From NCBI RefSeq assembly GCF_014636935.1, contig NZ_BMES01000001.1:1033383-1097382 (forward strand): a DNA stretch of 64,000 nt, read 5' to 3'. Each line of letters starts with the position of its first letter. Position 1 is the first letter of the stretch. Positions 34,594 through 42,515 of the stretch are shown piece after piece. The notes beneath the pieces are model-generated. The model saw only the letters and a program-made list of their open reading frames with translations, ran no database searches and was not told the origin of the DNA. A program made the translations under genes and the position numbers. This DNA is from Alsobacter metallidurans (lineage in GTDB: Bacteria > Pseudomonadota > Alphaproteobacteria > Rhizobiales > Beijerinckiaceae).

Positions 34594-34767
34594 ATGATCC
34601 GCGCCCTTAAACACTTCCGCCAAGACGAAACGGGCGCGACGTCCATCGAATATGGGCTGATCGCCGCCATCATCTCGCTGGTGATCATCGGCGGCTCCGG
34701 CTCCATCCGCAGCGCGCTGTGGGACCTCTTCAACTCCATCCTGAGCAACATGGCGTCAGCCGCCTGA
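34594..34767 (+). CDS. Flp/Fap-type prepilin
   Basis: A 57-residue protein with the class IVb Flp pilin signature. A short charged leader (MIRALKHFRQDETG) precedes a predicted prepilin-peptidase cut after Gly, followed by ATSIEYGLIAAIISLVIIGG, which has Glu at +5 and Tyr at +6 and a hydrophobic helix. Mature subunits would polymerise into Flp pili. No tadV peptidase, tadA ATPase or rcpA secretin gene lies nearby, so assembly depends on genes elsewhere or the gene is a stray copy. GAGG lies 14 bases before the ATG, so initiation may be weak. The LysR gene converges on it. Confidence 0.93.
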   Translation: MIRALKHFRQDETGATSIEYGLIAAIISLVIIGGSGSIRSALWDLFNSILSNMASAA

Positions 34768-34781
34768 CGGCCCGGCCCGGC

Positions 34782-35681
34782 TCACTCCGCCGCAACCGCG
34801 TCATCGTCCGGCGCGATGCTGGCCCCCTTCAAATTGTCCAGGCTGGACACGATGTGTCCCGCCAGCGCGTCCGCCAGCGCCGAGCGCTCATGCCGGTTGC
34901 GCATCAGGCCGATCTTGCAGGACGGCAGCGTCGGAAAGCCCTCGGACGGCCCCAGCACGCGCATGCCCGGCCGCGCCGCGCTCTCCGGCAGCACGCCCAC
35001 CGCCAACCCGGCCAGCACGGCCGCCCCCACGGCGTTGGAGTTCCAGCTCGAATACAGGATGCGGTAGGGCCGGCCCATCGCGTCCAGCCGCTCGGTCGCG
35101 GCCTGGCGCCAGTTGCAGGTCGGGCGTCCCAGCGCCAGCGGCAGCAGCCCCTCCTCGTGCACGGCGTGGCGCAGCGACGCCACCCACAAGAGCCGTTCCT
35201 TGCGGATGATCTCGGCCGGGCCCCGGCTCTCCACATGCGTGATGATCGCGAGATCGAGGTCGCTGGTCTGGATCCGGTCCGCCAGCATGGGCGTCGGCTC
35301 GCACACCACCGTCACCTCCACCTTCGGATTTGAGCGCGAGAACCGCGCCAGGATCTCGGGCAGGTAGCGGTCCGCGTAGTCGTCCGGCACGCCGAGCCGC
35401 ACCCGACCGGCGAGCTCGGCGTCCGCGAAGCTCGCCAGGCACTCCACGTTGAGCCGCAGGATGCGCCGGGCGTAATCGAGCAGCCTTTCGCCGTCCTCGG
35501 TCAGGCGCGAGGCCCGCCCGTCGCGCTCGAACACCGGCTTTCCGAGCCGCTCCTCCAGCCGCTTCATCTGCATGGACACGGCTGACTGCGTCTTGTGCAC
35601 CACCTCGGCCGCCTTGGTGAACGACCCCGTGTCGCAGATCGCCACAAAGGTCTTCAGCTGATCGATGTCGAGAAGGTGCAT
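34782..35681 (-). CDS. LysR-family transcriptional regulator
   Basis: A 299-residue regulator. Residues 1-60 are the winged helix-turn-helix (FVAICDTGSFTKAAEVVHKT, SAVSMQMKRLEERLGKPVFER), and about 90-290 form the periplasmic-binding-like effector domain. The ATG at 35681 starts 4 residues before the conserved DQLKTF segment; the frame runs back to 35717. It is divergent from a DUF1127 gene, a pairing common in rhizobia, and probably controls both genes. A candidate LysR box lies 39 bases upstream. The effector is unknown. It converges with the Flp pilin gene. Confidence 0.93.
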   Translation of the reverse strand: MHLLDIDQLKTFVAICDTGSFTKAAEVVHKTQSAVSMQMKRLEERLGKPVFERDGRASRLTEDGERLLDYARRILRLNVECLASFADAELAGRVRLGVPDDYADRYLPEILARFSRSNPKVEVTVVCEPTPMLADRIQTSDLDLAIITHVESRGPAEIIRKERLLWVASLRHAVHEEGLLPLALGRPTCNWRQAATERLDAMGRPYRILYSSWNSNAVGAAVLAGLAVGVLPESAARPGMRVLGPSEGFPTLPSCKIGLMRNRHERSALADALAGHIVSSLDNLKGASIAPDDDAVAAE

Positions 35682-35719
35682 GACTTCACCCGGTCGCGCG
35701 TGACGGCCCTGTGACAATG

Positions 35720-35734
35720 ATCGTTTTTACTGAT
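35720..35734. promoter_or_regulatory. candidate LysR-type operator (ATC-N9-GAT)
   Basis: ATC at 35720-35722 and GAT at 35732-35734 are separated by nine bases, which contains T-N11-A, the classical LysR-regulator box. It lies in the 168-base gap between the divergent lysR and DUF1127 genes. A second dyad TGATG-N5-CATCA (35731-35745) overlaps it. Based on motif match only. Confidence 0.45.
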
Positions 35735-35849
35735 GCAGTCCATCATGAACATTCGTTTCACTTATGATCTGCGGTTGCGTAGATCTGTCGCACGGCCGAC
35801 GTCCCGGCCGCCCCCGCCGCAATGGCGCGCAAACATGCAGGAGATCACG

Positions 35850-36221
35850 ATGACCGCCCCCGCCCAGCAGGCCCTCGCACCCTCGTTCACCGGCGCCGGC
35901 GCGCTTGTGGCGCGCGTGGCCGTCGCCTGGAAGCGCTGGCGCAATCGTCAACAGGTCGCCGAGCTCCTCTCGCTGGACGACCACCTGCTTGCCGACCTCG
36001 GCGTGGCGCGCGGCGATGTTTTCGAGGCCCTGGCTCATCCGCCGGCCCGCGACTGCTCCGCCTCGCTCGGGGCCGCCGCCACCCGGGCGCGGCAGGAAGA
36101 GACGATGAGGCTTCGGGAAAGCCTTCGATCGGCTCGGATTCTGAGCCTTCCGAAAGCCGGGATCCAGCCCGCCGCGGCCGCAGGAGCGGCTCCCGCCGCG
36201 CAAGTCGGCCACGCCGCCTGA
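35850..36221 (+). CDS. DUF1127 (YjiS-like) small protein
   Basis: A 123-residue protein with one DUF1127 domain at about residues 27-60 (WKRWRNRQQVAELLSLDDHLLADLGVARGDV). These small, Arg-rich proteins have been linked in alphaproteobacteria to RNA binding and phosphate or carbon-related phenotypes, but the role here is unproven. The ATG at 35850 is chosen because CAGGAG lies 6-7 bases before it; upstream in-frame ATGs at 35835 and 35733 lack such a site. The tail after residue 75 is Ala/Arg-rich. A strong terminator follows at 36271, so this is a single-gene transcript facing the LysR gene. Confidence 0.85.
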   Translation: MTAPAQQALAPSFTGAGALVARVAVAWKRWRNRQQVAELLSLDDHLLADLGVARGDVFEALAHPPARDCSASLGAAATRARQEETMRLRESLRSARILSLPKAGIQPAAAAGAAPAAQVGHAA

Positions 36222-36270
36222 CCCATCCCCCGTTTAGCGGCTGCGCGACCCCCTCCCGCAGCCGCTCCTG

Positions 36271-36300
36271 GGGCCCCGCTTCACGGCGGGGCCCTTTTTT
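36271..36300 (+). terminator. Rho-independent terminator after the DUF1127 gene
   Basis: GGGCCCCGC (36271-36279) pairs with GCGGGGCCC (36286-36294) around a six-base loop and is followed by six T. It ends the rightward DUF1127 transcript. The convergent rsmE gene stops inside the T run. Confidence 0.92.
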
Positions 36301-37042
36301 AGGAGCGCCAGTCGCCGAGCGTCGCCTGGACAAGCGCCAGCGCGGCCACCGCGGCCGTGTCGGCGCGCAGGATACGCGGCCCCAGCGAAAGACGCAGGAG
36401 CCGGGGCAGGCGCAGCAATTGGGCGCGCTCCTCCGGCGAAAACCCGCCCTCGGGGCCGATCAGGATCGCGGCCGGCCCGGGCTCAACCCCCCTCAGCGCC
36501 GAAAGCGGGTCTGCAACTTCAGCGTCTTCGTCGCAGAAGATCATTAATCGTGATGGATCCCAGTCGCCCAGCAGCCGGTCGATCCGGACCTCGTCCGCGA
36601 CCTCCGGCACGCACAGCACGCCGCATTGCTCGGCGGCCTCCACCACATTGGCCCGCATGCGCTCGATGTTGACCCGCGACACCTGCGTGTGCCGCGTGAC
36701 CACGGGCTGGATCCGGCTCGCCCCCATCTCGACGGCCTTCTGCAGCATGTAGTCGAGCCGCGCATGCTTCAGCGGCGCGAACAGGTAATGGAGGTCGCCT
36801 GGCGCCGGCTGCGGCCGCGTCTGCTCGGCGATCTCGGCCGCCGCGGCCTTCTTGGAGCCCTTGCCGATCCGGGCCAGGAACTCGCCGTCGCGCCCGTTGA
36901 ACACGAGGAAGCGGTCGCCCTCCTGCATGCGCAGCACGTTCAGAAGGTAATGCGAGGGATCGCGCTCCAGCGCCAGCGTCTGGCCGGCCGCCAGCGCGGC
37001 GTCGACGAAAATGCGGTGCGCGCGAAAATCATAAGCGGCCAC
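36299..37042 (-). CDS. rsmE: 16S rRNA (uracil-1498 N3) methyltransferase
   Basis: A 247-residue SPOUT-class methyltransferase acting on U1498 of 16S rRNA. Family blocks seen are RIFVDAALAAG at the N-terminus, RDPSHYLLNVLRMQEGD, EMGASRIQPVVTRHTQ, and the SAM-binding knot GPEGGFSPEE with LGPRILRADTAA. I chose GTG at 37042 because AGGAG stands 7 bases before it and the length matches the family; longer frames start at 37069 or 37189. It is a single gene between the DUF1127 terminator and a repeat-filled gap. Confidence 0.95.
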   Translation of the reverse strand: MAAYDFRAHRIFVDAALAAGQTLALERDPSHYLLNVLRMQEGDRFLVFNGRDGEFLARIGKGSKKAAAAEIAEQTRPQPAPGDLHYLFAPLKHARLDYMLQKAVEMGASRIQPVVTRHTQVSRVNIERMRANVVEAAEQCGVLCVPEVADEVRIDRLLGDWDPSRLMIFCDEDAEVADPLSALRGVEPGPAAILIGPEGGFSPEERAQLLRLPRLLRLSLGPRILRADTAAVAALALVQATLGDWRS

Positions 37043-37170
37043 GGCGGCTCTCCTGGAAGCGCCCCTCATAAAGCCGCGCCGTCCGGATTTCAGCCGTTTT
37101 CTCGCGCTAGGACCGGCTGAACTCCCAACGAAAGGTCGAAAGCTCTTCTTCGTTGCGGCGACCAACAATC

Positions 37171-37310
37171 CCCTCATCCTGAGGAGCATCGCCCCTTGGC
37201 GATGCGTCTCGAAGGACGAGGGACTCCAGGATCAGCGCATGATCGAGCGCACTGGACCCCTCGTCCTTCGAGACGCAGGCCCAAGCGGGCCCGCTCCTCA
37301 GGATGAGGGG
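37171..37310. repeat. palindromic repeat family D
   Basis: Inverted arms ccctcatcctgaggagc ... gtctcgaaggacgaggg on the left and ccctcgtccttcgagac ... gctcctcaggatgagggg on the right pair across a central spacer of about 45 bases. Repeats of this kind are frequent in rhizobial intergenic regions. It sits in the gap between rsmE and the secreted protein gene at 37428; the rest of that 385-base gap shows nothing else. Confidence 0.8.
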
Positions 37311-37427
37311 CATTGGAGACGCCGGCGGCTTAGACGTCAGGGAGGCGGTCGCTCCGCCCACCGCAAATCGCGTGAGGCTGCGCGCGGACGATTGCGCCGC
37401 TTCGCCTCATGCTGGTAAGGAACCTCG

Positions 37428-37946
37428 ATGGTAAACAGGGGACGAAGCATGGTCTCGGCGGATGTGCGTGCGCGGTTGGCGGTCAGGTTCGCGCTCGCCG
37501 TGATGATGGGCGGCGCCGCGCTGGCGTCGTTCGGCTCGCAGGCTCACGCGCAGGCGGCGGCGTCCGATTGCGCGTCCATCGGCCCGCTGCTGCAGCAGCG
37601 CGGGGCTCTTCTGCAGCGCGCCACCAATTTTGCCAAGAAGAAGCCGACCGCGGCCGAAGCCTGCAGCGTATTCACGAGCCTCGCGGCCAATGGCGCCAAG
37701 GTGCTGCCCTGGCTGAAGACCAACGCGGACTGGTGTCAGGTGCCTCCGCAGGTCACCGAGACGATCACGCAGCAGTCGGCCCAGGTGAACAAGGCCAAGG
37801 CCAACGCCTGCCAGGCGGCCGCCATGCAGAAGAAGATGGAAGCCCAGGCCAAGCGCGGCGGCGGCGGGCCGCAGGCGCCGGGCCTGTTCGGCGGCGGCGA
37901 CGATGTCGTCGGCGGCCCCATCAAGATGCCCCAGGGCGCTCTGTGA
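37428..37946 (+). CDS. secreted protein of unknown function, upstream of ubiA
   Basis: A 172-residue protein with a Sec signal peptide (hydrophobic core about residues 18-35, probable cleavage after SQAHA). The mature protein has four cysteines (CASIG, ACSVF, WCQVP, NACQA), which could form two disulphides. It ends in a Gly-rich tail (RGGGGPQAPGLFGGGDD). I do not recognise the family. The ATG at 37428 follows AAGGA; an ATG at 37449 is also possible. The stop overlaps the ubiA GTG by four bases, so the two are translationally coupled, though no functional link to ubiquinone is evident. Confidence 0.82.
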   Translation: MVNRGRSMVSADVRARLAVRFALAVMMGGAALASFGSQAHAQAAASDCASIGPLLQQRGALLQRATNFAKKKPTAAEACSVFTSLAANGAKVLPWLKTNADWCQVPPQVTETITQQSAQVNKAKANACQAAAMQKKMEAQAKRGGGGPQAPGLFGGGDDVVGGPIKMPQGAL

Positions 37947-38890
37947 CGGACAGCCCGTCCGCGGCCGGCCCGGTTCTCCCGGACGCGCCGCGCGGCAACC
38001 TCGTCGATAGCTACGCGCCGGCCGCGTGGCGGCCCTATCTTCGTCTCGCCCGCATCGACCGGCCCATTGGCTGGTGGCTGCTGCTGCTGCCCTGCTGGTG
38101 GTCCGCCGCCGCCGCGGCGGGCGCCGACGGCTCCGGCCCTCCGTCCATTCTCACGCTCGCGCTGTTCTGGATCGGGGCCGTGGCGATGCGCGGCGCCGGC
38201 TCCACCTACAACGACATCATCGACCGCGACCTCGACCGCCAAGTGGAGCGCACCCGCAACCGGCCAATTCCGTCCGGACAGGTCACGGCCCGGCAGGCGG
38301 CGTGGTTCCTGCTCGCCCAGTGCGGAGTTGGCCTGGCGGTTCTGCTGCAGTTCAACCGCTTCGCGATCGCGACCGGCTTCGCATCGCTGGTTTTCGTGCT
38401 GATCTACCCATTCATGAAGCGCATCACCTCGTGGCCGCAGGCCGTGCTGGGGCTCGCCTTCGCGTGGGGCGGCCTCATGGGCTGGGCGGCGCATTACGGC
38501 GCGCTCGGCTGGCCGGCGGTGTTTCTGTATGCGGCCGCCATCGCGTGGACGATGGGCTACGACACCGTCTACGCCATCCAGGACCTGGAAGACGACGTGA
38601 TCGCGGGCATCAAGTCCACGGCCCGCATGTTCGGCGCCCATGCGCGCGAGGCGATCGGGGCGCTCTACCTCTTCGCCATCGTGTTCGCGGCCGCCGCCAT
38701 CCGCAGCGCCCATCTGGGGGTCTGGGCCTATATCGGCCTCATAGCCTTCGCCACGCACCTCTTTTGGCAAGTCCGCGTCCTGCGCAAAGCCGACGGCGCC
38801 GTCGCCCTCCGCCTCTTCCGCTCCAACCGCGACGCCGGCCTCCTCCTCTTCGCCGGCCTCGCCCTGGACGCCGCCGTCCGCACCCTCTGA
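37943..38890 (+). CDS. ubiA: 4-hydroxybenzoate polyprenyltransferase
   Basis: A 315-residue integral membrane prenyltransferase that attaches the polyprenyl chain to 4-hydroxybenzoate in ubiquinone synthesis. Both Asp-rich substrate motifs are present: NDIIDRDLDRQVERTRNRP, and DLEDDVIAGIKSTA, on cytoplasmic loops. About eight or nine hydrophobic helices are visible. The frame continues upstream to 37409 in the wrong phase for the preceding gene; the GTG at 37943 overlapping its stop (GTGA) is the natural start. The 3' end faces a repeat A copy and a convergent hydrolase gene. Confidence 0.96.
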   Translation: MTDSPSAAGPVLPDAPRGNLVDSYAPAAWRPYLRLARIDRPIGWWLLLLPCWWSAAAAAGADGSGPPSILTLALFWIGAVAMRGAGSTYNDIIDRDLDRQVERTRNRPIPSGQVTARQAAWFLLAQCGVGLAVLLQFNRFAIATGFASLVFVLIYPFMKRITSWPQAVLGLAFAWGGLMGWAAHYGALGWPAVFLYAAAIAWTMGYDTVYAIQDLEDDVIAGIKSTARMFGAHAREAIGALYLFAIVFAAAAIRSAHLGVWAYIGLIAFATHLFWQVRVLRKADGAVALRLFRSNRDAGLLLFAGLALDAAVRTL

Positions 38891-38910
38891 GCGCCTCGCC
38901 GCCGCCTCGC

Positions 38911-38994
38911 CGTCATTGCGAGCGCAGCGAAGCAATCCAGACCTAAGGGCCGGGCGTCAGACTGGATTGCTTCGCCCTCCGGCTCGCAATGACG
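38911..38994. repeat. palindromic repeat family A, best copy
   Basis: Left arm cgtcattgcgagcgcagcg plus aagcaatccag pairs with the right arm ctggattgcttcg ... ctcgcaatgacg, leaving a short central spacer. The near-perfect dyad could form a long RNA hairpin. It lies between the convergent ubiA and hydrolase genes, where it may act as a two-way transcription barrier. Confidence 0.85.
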
Positions 38995-39028
38995 CGAGGG
39001 GACGCCCGCCATTCGCGCAAACAACCCC

Positions 39029-39883
39029 TCACCGCGCCAAAAACGCCGGCACCCGCTTGATCGCGTCCTCGCGGCCGGCCGGGTTGGTGCCGGCGCGGGC
39101 TTCGCCGCTGTCGGAGGCCGTGTAGGCGAGGCCGCGGCGGGTGACGACTTCGAGGTTGGGGTGGTCGAAATCGTGCACGGCGTCGGGGTACGTCACCAGG
39201 GTGGCGTTGCGGCCGGCCGCCTTGGCCTGTTCGACGAGGCGACGGCAGGCGTCCGGGGGCGTCCAGTCGTCGTCCTCGCCGACCAGGATCAGCAGGGGCA
39301 GGCGCGGCTTGTAGTGGCCGGTGGCCGCCAGTGTCCGACAGCCGGGATAGAACGCCACCGCGCGGGCGAAGTCCGGGCCGTCCCCCATGGCGGCGCGGTC
39401 CGTCTTGGCGTCCCGGATGGCGTAGAGCGTCGTCGAGGCGCCGTTGGACCAGCCGAGGATGTTGACGGCCTCGGGCTTGACGTAAGGCTGGGCCTGCAGC
39501 CAGCGCCGCGCCGCATGGGCGTCGCTTTGCCGCTGGTGATTGGGGCGGACGACGCGTTCGCGGTTGCGGCACTGCGGCCCTTGGGCGCGCGGGCCGTAGC
39601 TGTCGGGCATCAGCACCACAAAGCCCAGGCCGACCAGACGCTCAGCCCAGTCGGCGTCGCGCGGCGCGATGGCGCCGTTGCGCAGAAAGAGCCCGCCGCA
39701 ACCATGGAGGGCCACCACGGCCGGGAACGGCCCCAGGCCGGCCGGCTTGTAGAGGGCGGCGGCCAGCACCACGTCAGATCCCGGCAGGCGGATGCGCTCC
39801 GGCCCGGCCGCGCGGACCGTCGCCGGGTGGGCAGCCGCGGCCGTCATCCACAACAGCGCCGGAAGCAGGGCGGCGAGACGCAT
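39029..39883 (-). CDS. secreted dienelactone-hydrolase-like alpha/beta hydrolase
   Basis: A 284-residue alpha/beta hydrolase with a Sec signal peptide (LAALLPALLWMTAAAA, cleavage near residue 19-25). It carries the HGCGG oxyanion region, nucleophile elbow G-W-S-N-G (Ser), the acid in VGEDDDWTPP, and the catalytic His in AVHDFDHP. The family includes dienelactone hydrolases and secreted esterases; the substrate is unknown. The nucleophile here is Ser rather than Cys, which argues against a true dienelactone hydrolase. The frame runs back to 40123, but the ATG at 39883 starts the signal peptide. Confidence 0.87.
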   Translation of the reverse strand: MRLAALLPALLWMTAAAAHPATVRAAGPERIRLPGSDVVLAAALYKPAGLGPFPAVVALHGCGGLFLRNGAIAPRDADWAERLVGLGFVVLMPDSYGPRAQGPQCRNRERVVRPNHQRQSDAHAARRWLQAQPYVKPEAVNILGWSNGASTTLYAIRDAKTDRAAMGDGPDFARAVAFYPGCRTLAATGHYKPRLPLLILVGEDDDWTPPDACRRLVEQAKAAGRNATLVTYPDAVHDFDHPNLEVVTRRGLAYTASDSGEARAGTNPAGREDAIKRVPAFLAR

Positions 39884-40004
39884 CAATCGAACACCGGGTT
39901 TTGGACGGGAGGCTTGGATGGGGCCTCGCGCTGCGGTACACAGCGCGGACCCTTGACGCCAGCATCGCCGGTCCCGGCGGCGTCCGCAAGATCGAGCAGG
40001 AGTG

Positions 40005-40235
40005 ATGCCTGTGCTGAACCGTTTCGAACGCCGTGGGCCCGTGCAGGGCGAGGCGGTCGTGGAATATCTCGACGGGGATTTTCGCGTCGTGAAGCCGGGC
40101 GCCTTCGTGCGCTGCGCCGTCACGCGCCAGCAGATTCCTGTCGACGAGCTCCGCTACTGGGACGTCGACCTGCAGGAGGCCTACGCTTCCCGCGAGGCCG
40201 CGCTGGAGCGGCTCGGCGTCACCCGGAAGAGCTGA
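40005..40235 (+). CDS. DUF2093 protein
   Basis: A 76-residue protein of the small DUF2093 family found in alphaproteobacteria. It matches YLDGDFRVVKPGAFVRCAV and IPVDELRYWDVDLQEAYAS. It has a single cysteine and no membrane segment. The function of the family is not known. The start is uncertain: GTG 40002, ATG 40005 and GTG 40011 all follow AGGAG, and the last has the best spacing. Its 3' end overlaps the convergent lpxK gene by 17 bases. Confidence 0.85.
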   Translation: MPVLNRFERRGPVQGEAVVEYLDGDFRVVKPGAFVRCAVTRQQIPVDELRYWDVDLQEAYASREAALERLGVTRKS

Positions 40236-41229
40236 GCGCCCAACGCTCCAGGGCCGCCGCGAAGAGCCGGTCGGCGGCGGCCGGGTCGCGGAACCGCAGC
40301 GTCACCGGGAGCACGTGGATCTCTCGTTCCTCGCCGGGGGCGAGCAGGCCCGCGAGCCGCACCTCGTCCTTGGCTGTGGTCACCACGAGGAAATCCTTGC
40401 GGCGCGCCCGTGAGAGCAGCCGCGCCACTTCGCCGCGCGTAAAGGCGTGGTGATCGGGAAATGGTTGTTCCTCCACCACCCGCACGCCGGCGTCGCGCAG
40501 CGTCGCGAACATCTTCTCTGGCCGGCCGATGCCCGCGAAGGCCAGCACTTTTTTGCGCTTCAGGGCCGCCACGGCTCGCGGATCGGGCGCGAGATCGGCA
40601 AACAGCACAGGAACGCCGCGCGCGGCAGCCTCGGCCGCGACGGCCTCGCCGGGCGCGCCCGGCCCGATCACCAGCACGGCGTCCACCTGGCCGAGTTGGC
40701 TGGCGAGAGGGGCCCGCAACGGCCCTGCAGGAAGGCACAGCCCATTGCCCACGCCCGCCGCGCCGTCCACCACGGCGATCCGGAGGTCCTTGGCGAGCGA
40801 GGGGTTCTGCAGTCCGTCGTCCATGATTACGACGTCGCCCAGCGCCGCGGCCAGCCGCGCACCGCCGACGCGGTCCGGCGACACCACCGTGGGGGCGCGG
40901 CGCGCCAGCAACAACGGCTCGTCGCCGGTGAAATCGTGCCGGTGCCGGGCGAGGTCGACCCGGGTCGGCTCGCGCACCTTGCCGCCATAGCCGCGGGACA
41001 GAAAGGCGGGACTCCGGCCCAGTGCGGCAAGGCGGTCCGCCGCCGCAAGCGCGGTCGGGGTTTTGCCGGCGCCGCCGGCCGTGAAATTGCCGATGCATAC
41101 CACCGGAACGCCGACGCGTTCGCCGATGCGCTTCATCCGGACCGCGGTCGCCGCGCCGTAGATCCACCCGAGCGGGGCGAGCAGGCGCGCGGCCGGCCCC
41201 CGGTTCCGCCAAAAGGCGGGAGCGCGCAT
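40219..41229 (-). CDS. lpxK: tetraacyldisaccharide 4'-kinase
   Basis: A 336-residue membrane-associated kinase that phosphorylates the 4' position of the lipid A disaccharide with ATP. The P-loop GNFTAGGAGKTPTA is at about residues 47-60, followed by FLSRGYGG and the block VIMDDGLQNPSLAKDL. The N-terminal hydrophobic stretch anchors it. ATG at 41229 overlaps the waaA stop by one base. It is the last gene of the lipid A/Kdo operon. Confidence 0.96.
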   Translation of the reverse strand: MRAPAFWRNRGPAARLLAPLGWIYGAATAVRMKRIGERVGVPVVCIGNFTAGGAGKTPTALAAADRLAALGRSPAFLSRGYGGKVREPTRVDLARHRHDFTGDEPLLLARRAPTVVSPDRVGGARLAAALGDVVIMDDGLQNPSLAKDLRIAVVDGAAGVGNGLCLPAGPLRAPLASQLGQVDAVLVIGPGAPGEAVAAEAAARGVPVLFADLAPDPRAVAALKRKKVLAFAGIGRPEKMFATLRDAGVRVVEEQPFPDHHAFTRGEVARLLSRARRKDFLVVTTAKDEVRLAGLLAPGEEREIHVLPVTLRFRDPAAADRLFAAALERWALSSSG

Positions 41230-42515
41230 CAGCGCTCCTCCAGGTGCATCTGCATCAGGTAAGGCTCCACCGCAGCCATGGTGCGATCCACGCCGCCGCC
41301 AAAGGAATCCACTGTGGCGGCGGCGGCGCGCGCCATCTTGCGCATCCGCATGCCATCGCCGAGCAGGCGCATCAGCGTGTTGGCGAGCTGCTGTGCGTCG
41401 GGAACCGCCAGCGCGCCGCCGTCGCGGTCCAGCGCCGCATAGACGTCGGCGAAGTTCTGCACGTGCGGGCCGTGCAGGATGGCGGCGCCGAGCTTGGCCG
41501 GCTCGATCGGATTCTGGCCCCCGTCGCCCACCAGCGACTTCCCGACGAACACCACCGGGGCGATGCGGTAGAACAGGCCGAGCTCGCCCATGGTGTCGGC
41601 GATGTAGAGATCGACGCTGGTGTCGGGCTCCAGCCCCCTGGAGCGCTGCGCGGCGCGCAGCTCGAAATCCCCCGCCACGGCCGCAATCTCGTCGCCACGC
41701 TGCGGGTGGCGCGGCGCGATGATGGTGAGAAGGCCGGGAAAATGCGGCGCGATGGCGCGGTGCACGGCGGCGACGATCTCGTCCTCGCCCGGATGCGTGG
41801 AGGCCGCGATCCAGCACGGCCGGCCAGCGATCAATCCGCTCAGGGCCGACACCCGCAGCGGATCGGCCGGCGGCGGCGGCACGTCGAACTTCAGGTTCCC
41901 GACCACGCCCACCCGGGGCGCGCCCAGCCGTGCGAGCCTGTCGGCGTCGCCGGGCGACTGCGCCAGGCACAGGTCGAAGCGCCCCAGCACGGCCTCGATC
42001 ATCCCGCCCATGCGCTGCCAGCGCCGGAAGCTGCGCTCCGACATGCGGGCGTTCACGAGCACCAGCGGAATGCCCCGCCGGTCGACGTCCACCAGCATGT
42101 TGGGCCAGATCTCCGACTCCGCGATCAGCACCAGGTCGGGCTGCCAGTGGTCGAGGAAGCGGCGCACGTAGGCGGGCACGTCCAGAGGCGCGAACTGGTG
42201 GAACGCGCCGGCGGGCAGGCGGCGCTCCAGCAGGCGCGCGGACGTGACCGTGCCCGACGTCACCAGCACGGCGAGCCCGCGCTGGGTCAGGCGCTCCACC
42301 ACGGGCAGGAGCGAGAGCGTCTCGCCCACGCTGGCGCCGTGCAGCCAGGCGACGCGCCCGCGCGGGCGCGCGAGGGAGGGCTCGCCCCGGCGCTCGCCCA
42401 CGCGGGTGCGCTCCTCCTTGCCCCGGCGGGCCCGGGCCTGCAGCAGCAGGCGCGTGAACGGGCCCAGCAGGCGCGTGCCGGCCATGTAGGCGCGCAGGCT
42501 CAGGGGCGTGCTCAC
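41229..42515 (-). CDS. waaA: 3-deoxy-D-manno-octulosonic-acid (Kdo) transferase
   Basis: A 428-residue GT30 glycosyltransferase attaching Kdo to lipid IVA. Recognised blocks are VAWLHGASVGETLSLLPVV with the catalytic Glu, ESEIWPNML, ARMSERSFRRWQRM, and the C-terminal VVFVGKSLVGDGGQNPIEPA. One N-terminal transmembrane anchor is expected (about residues 5-25). The GTG start at 42515 overlaps the stop of the acyltransferase gene (GTGA). One or two Kdo additions cannot be decided from sequence. Confidence 0.96.
   Translation of the reverse strand: MSTPLSLRAYMAGTRLLGPFTRLLLQARARRGKEERTRVGERRGEPSLARPRGRVAWLHGASVGETLSLLPVVERLTQRGLAVLVTSGTVTSARLLERRLPAGAFHQFAPLDVPAYVRRFLDHWQPDLVLIAESEIWPNMLVDVDRRGIPLVLVNARMSERSFRRWQRMGGMIEAVLGRFDLCLAQSPGDADRLARLGAPRVGVVGNLKFDVPPPPADPLRVSALSGLIAGRPCWIAASTHPGEDEIVAAVHRAIAPHFPGLLTIIAPRHPQRGDEIAAVAGDFELRAAQRSRGLEPDTSVDLYIADTMGELGLFYRIAPVVFVGKSLVGDGGQNPIEPAKLGAAILHGPHVQNFADVYAALDRDGGALAVPDAQQLANTLMRLLGDGMRMRKMARAAAATVDSFGGGVDRTMAAVEPYLMQMHLEER

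Noticed and set aside
36271-36300. Bidirectional terminator for both DUF1127 and rsmE genes.
   Set aside because: The U-tract is only on the rightward strand; on the rsmE strand the hairpin is followed by AGGAGCGG.
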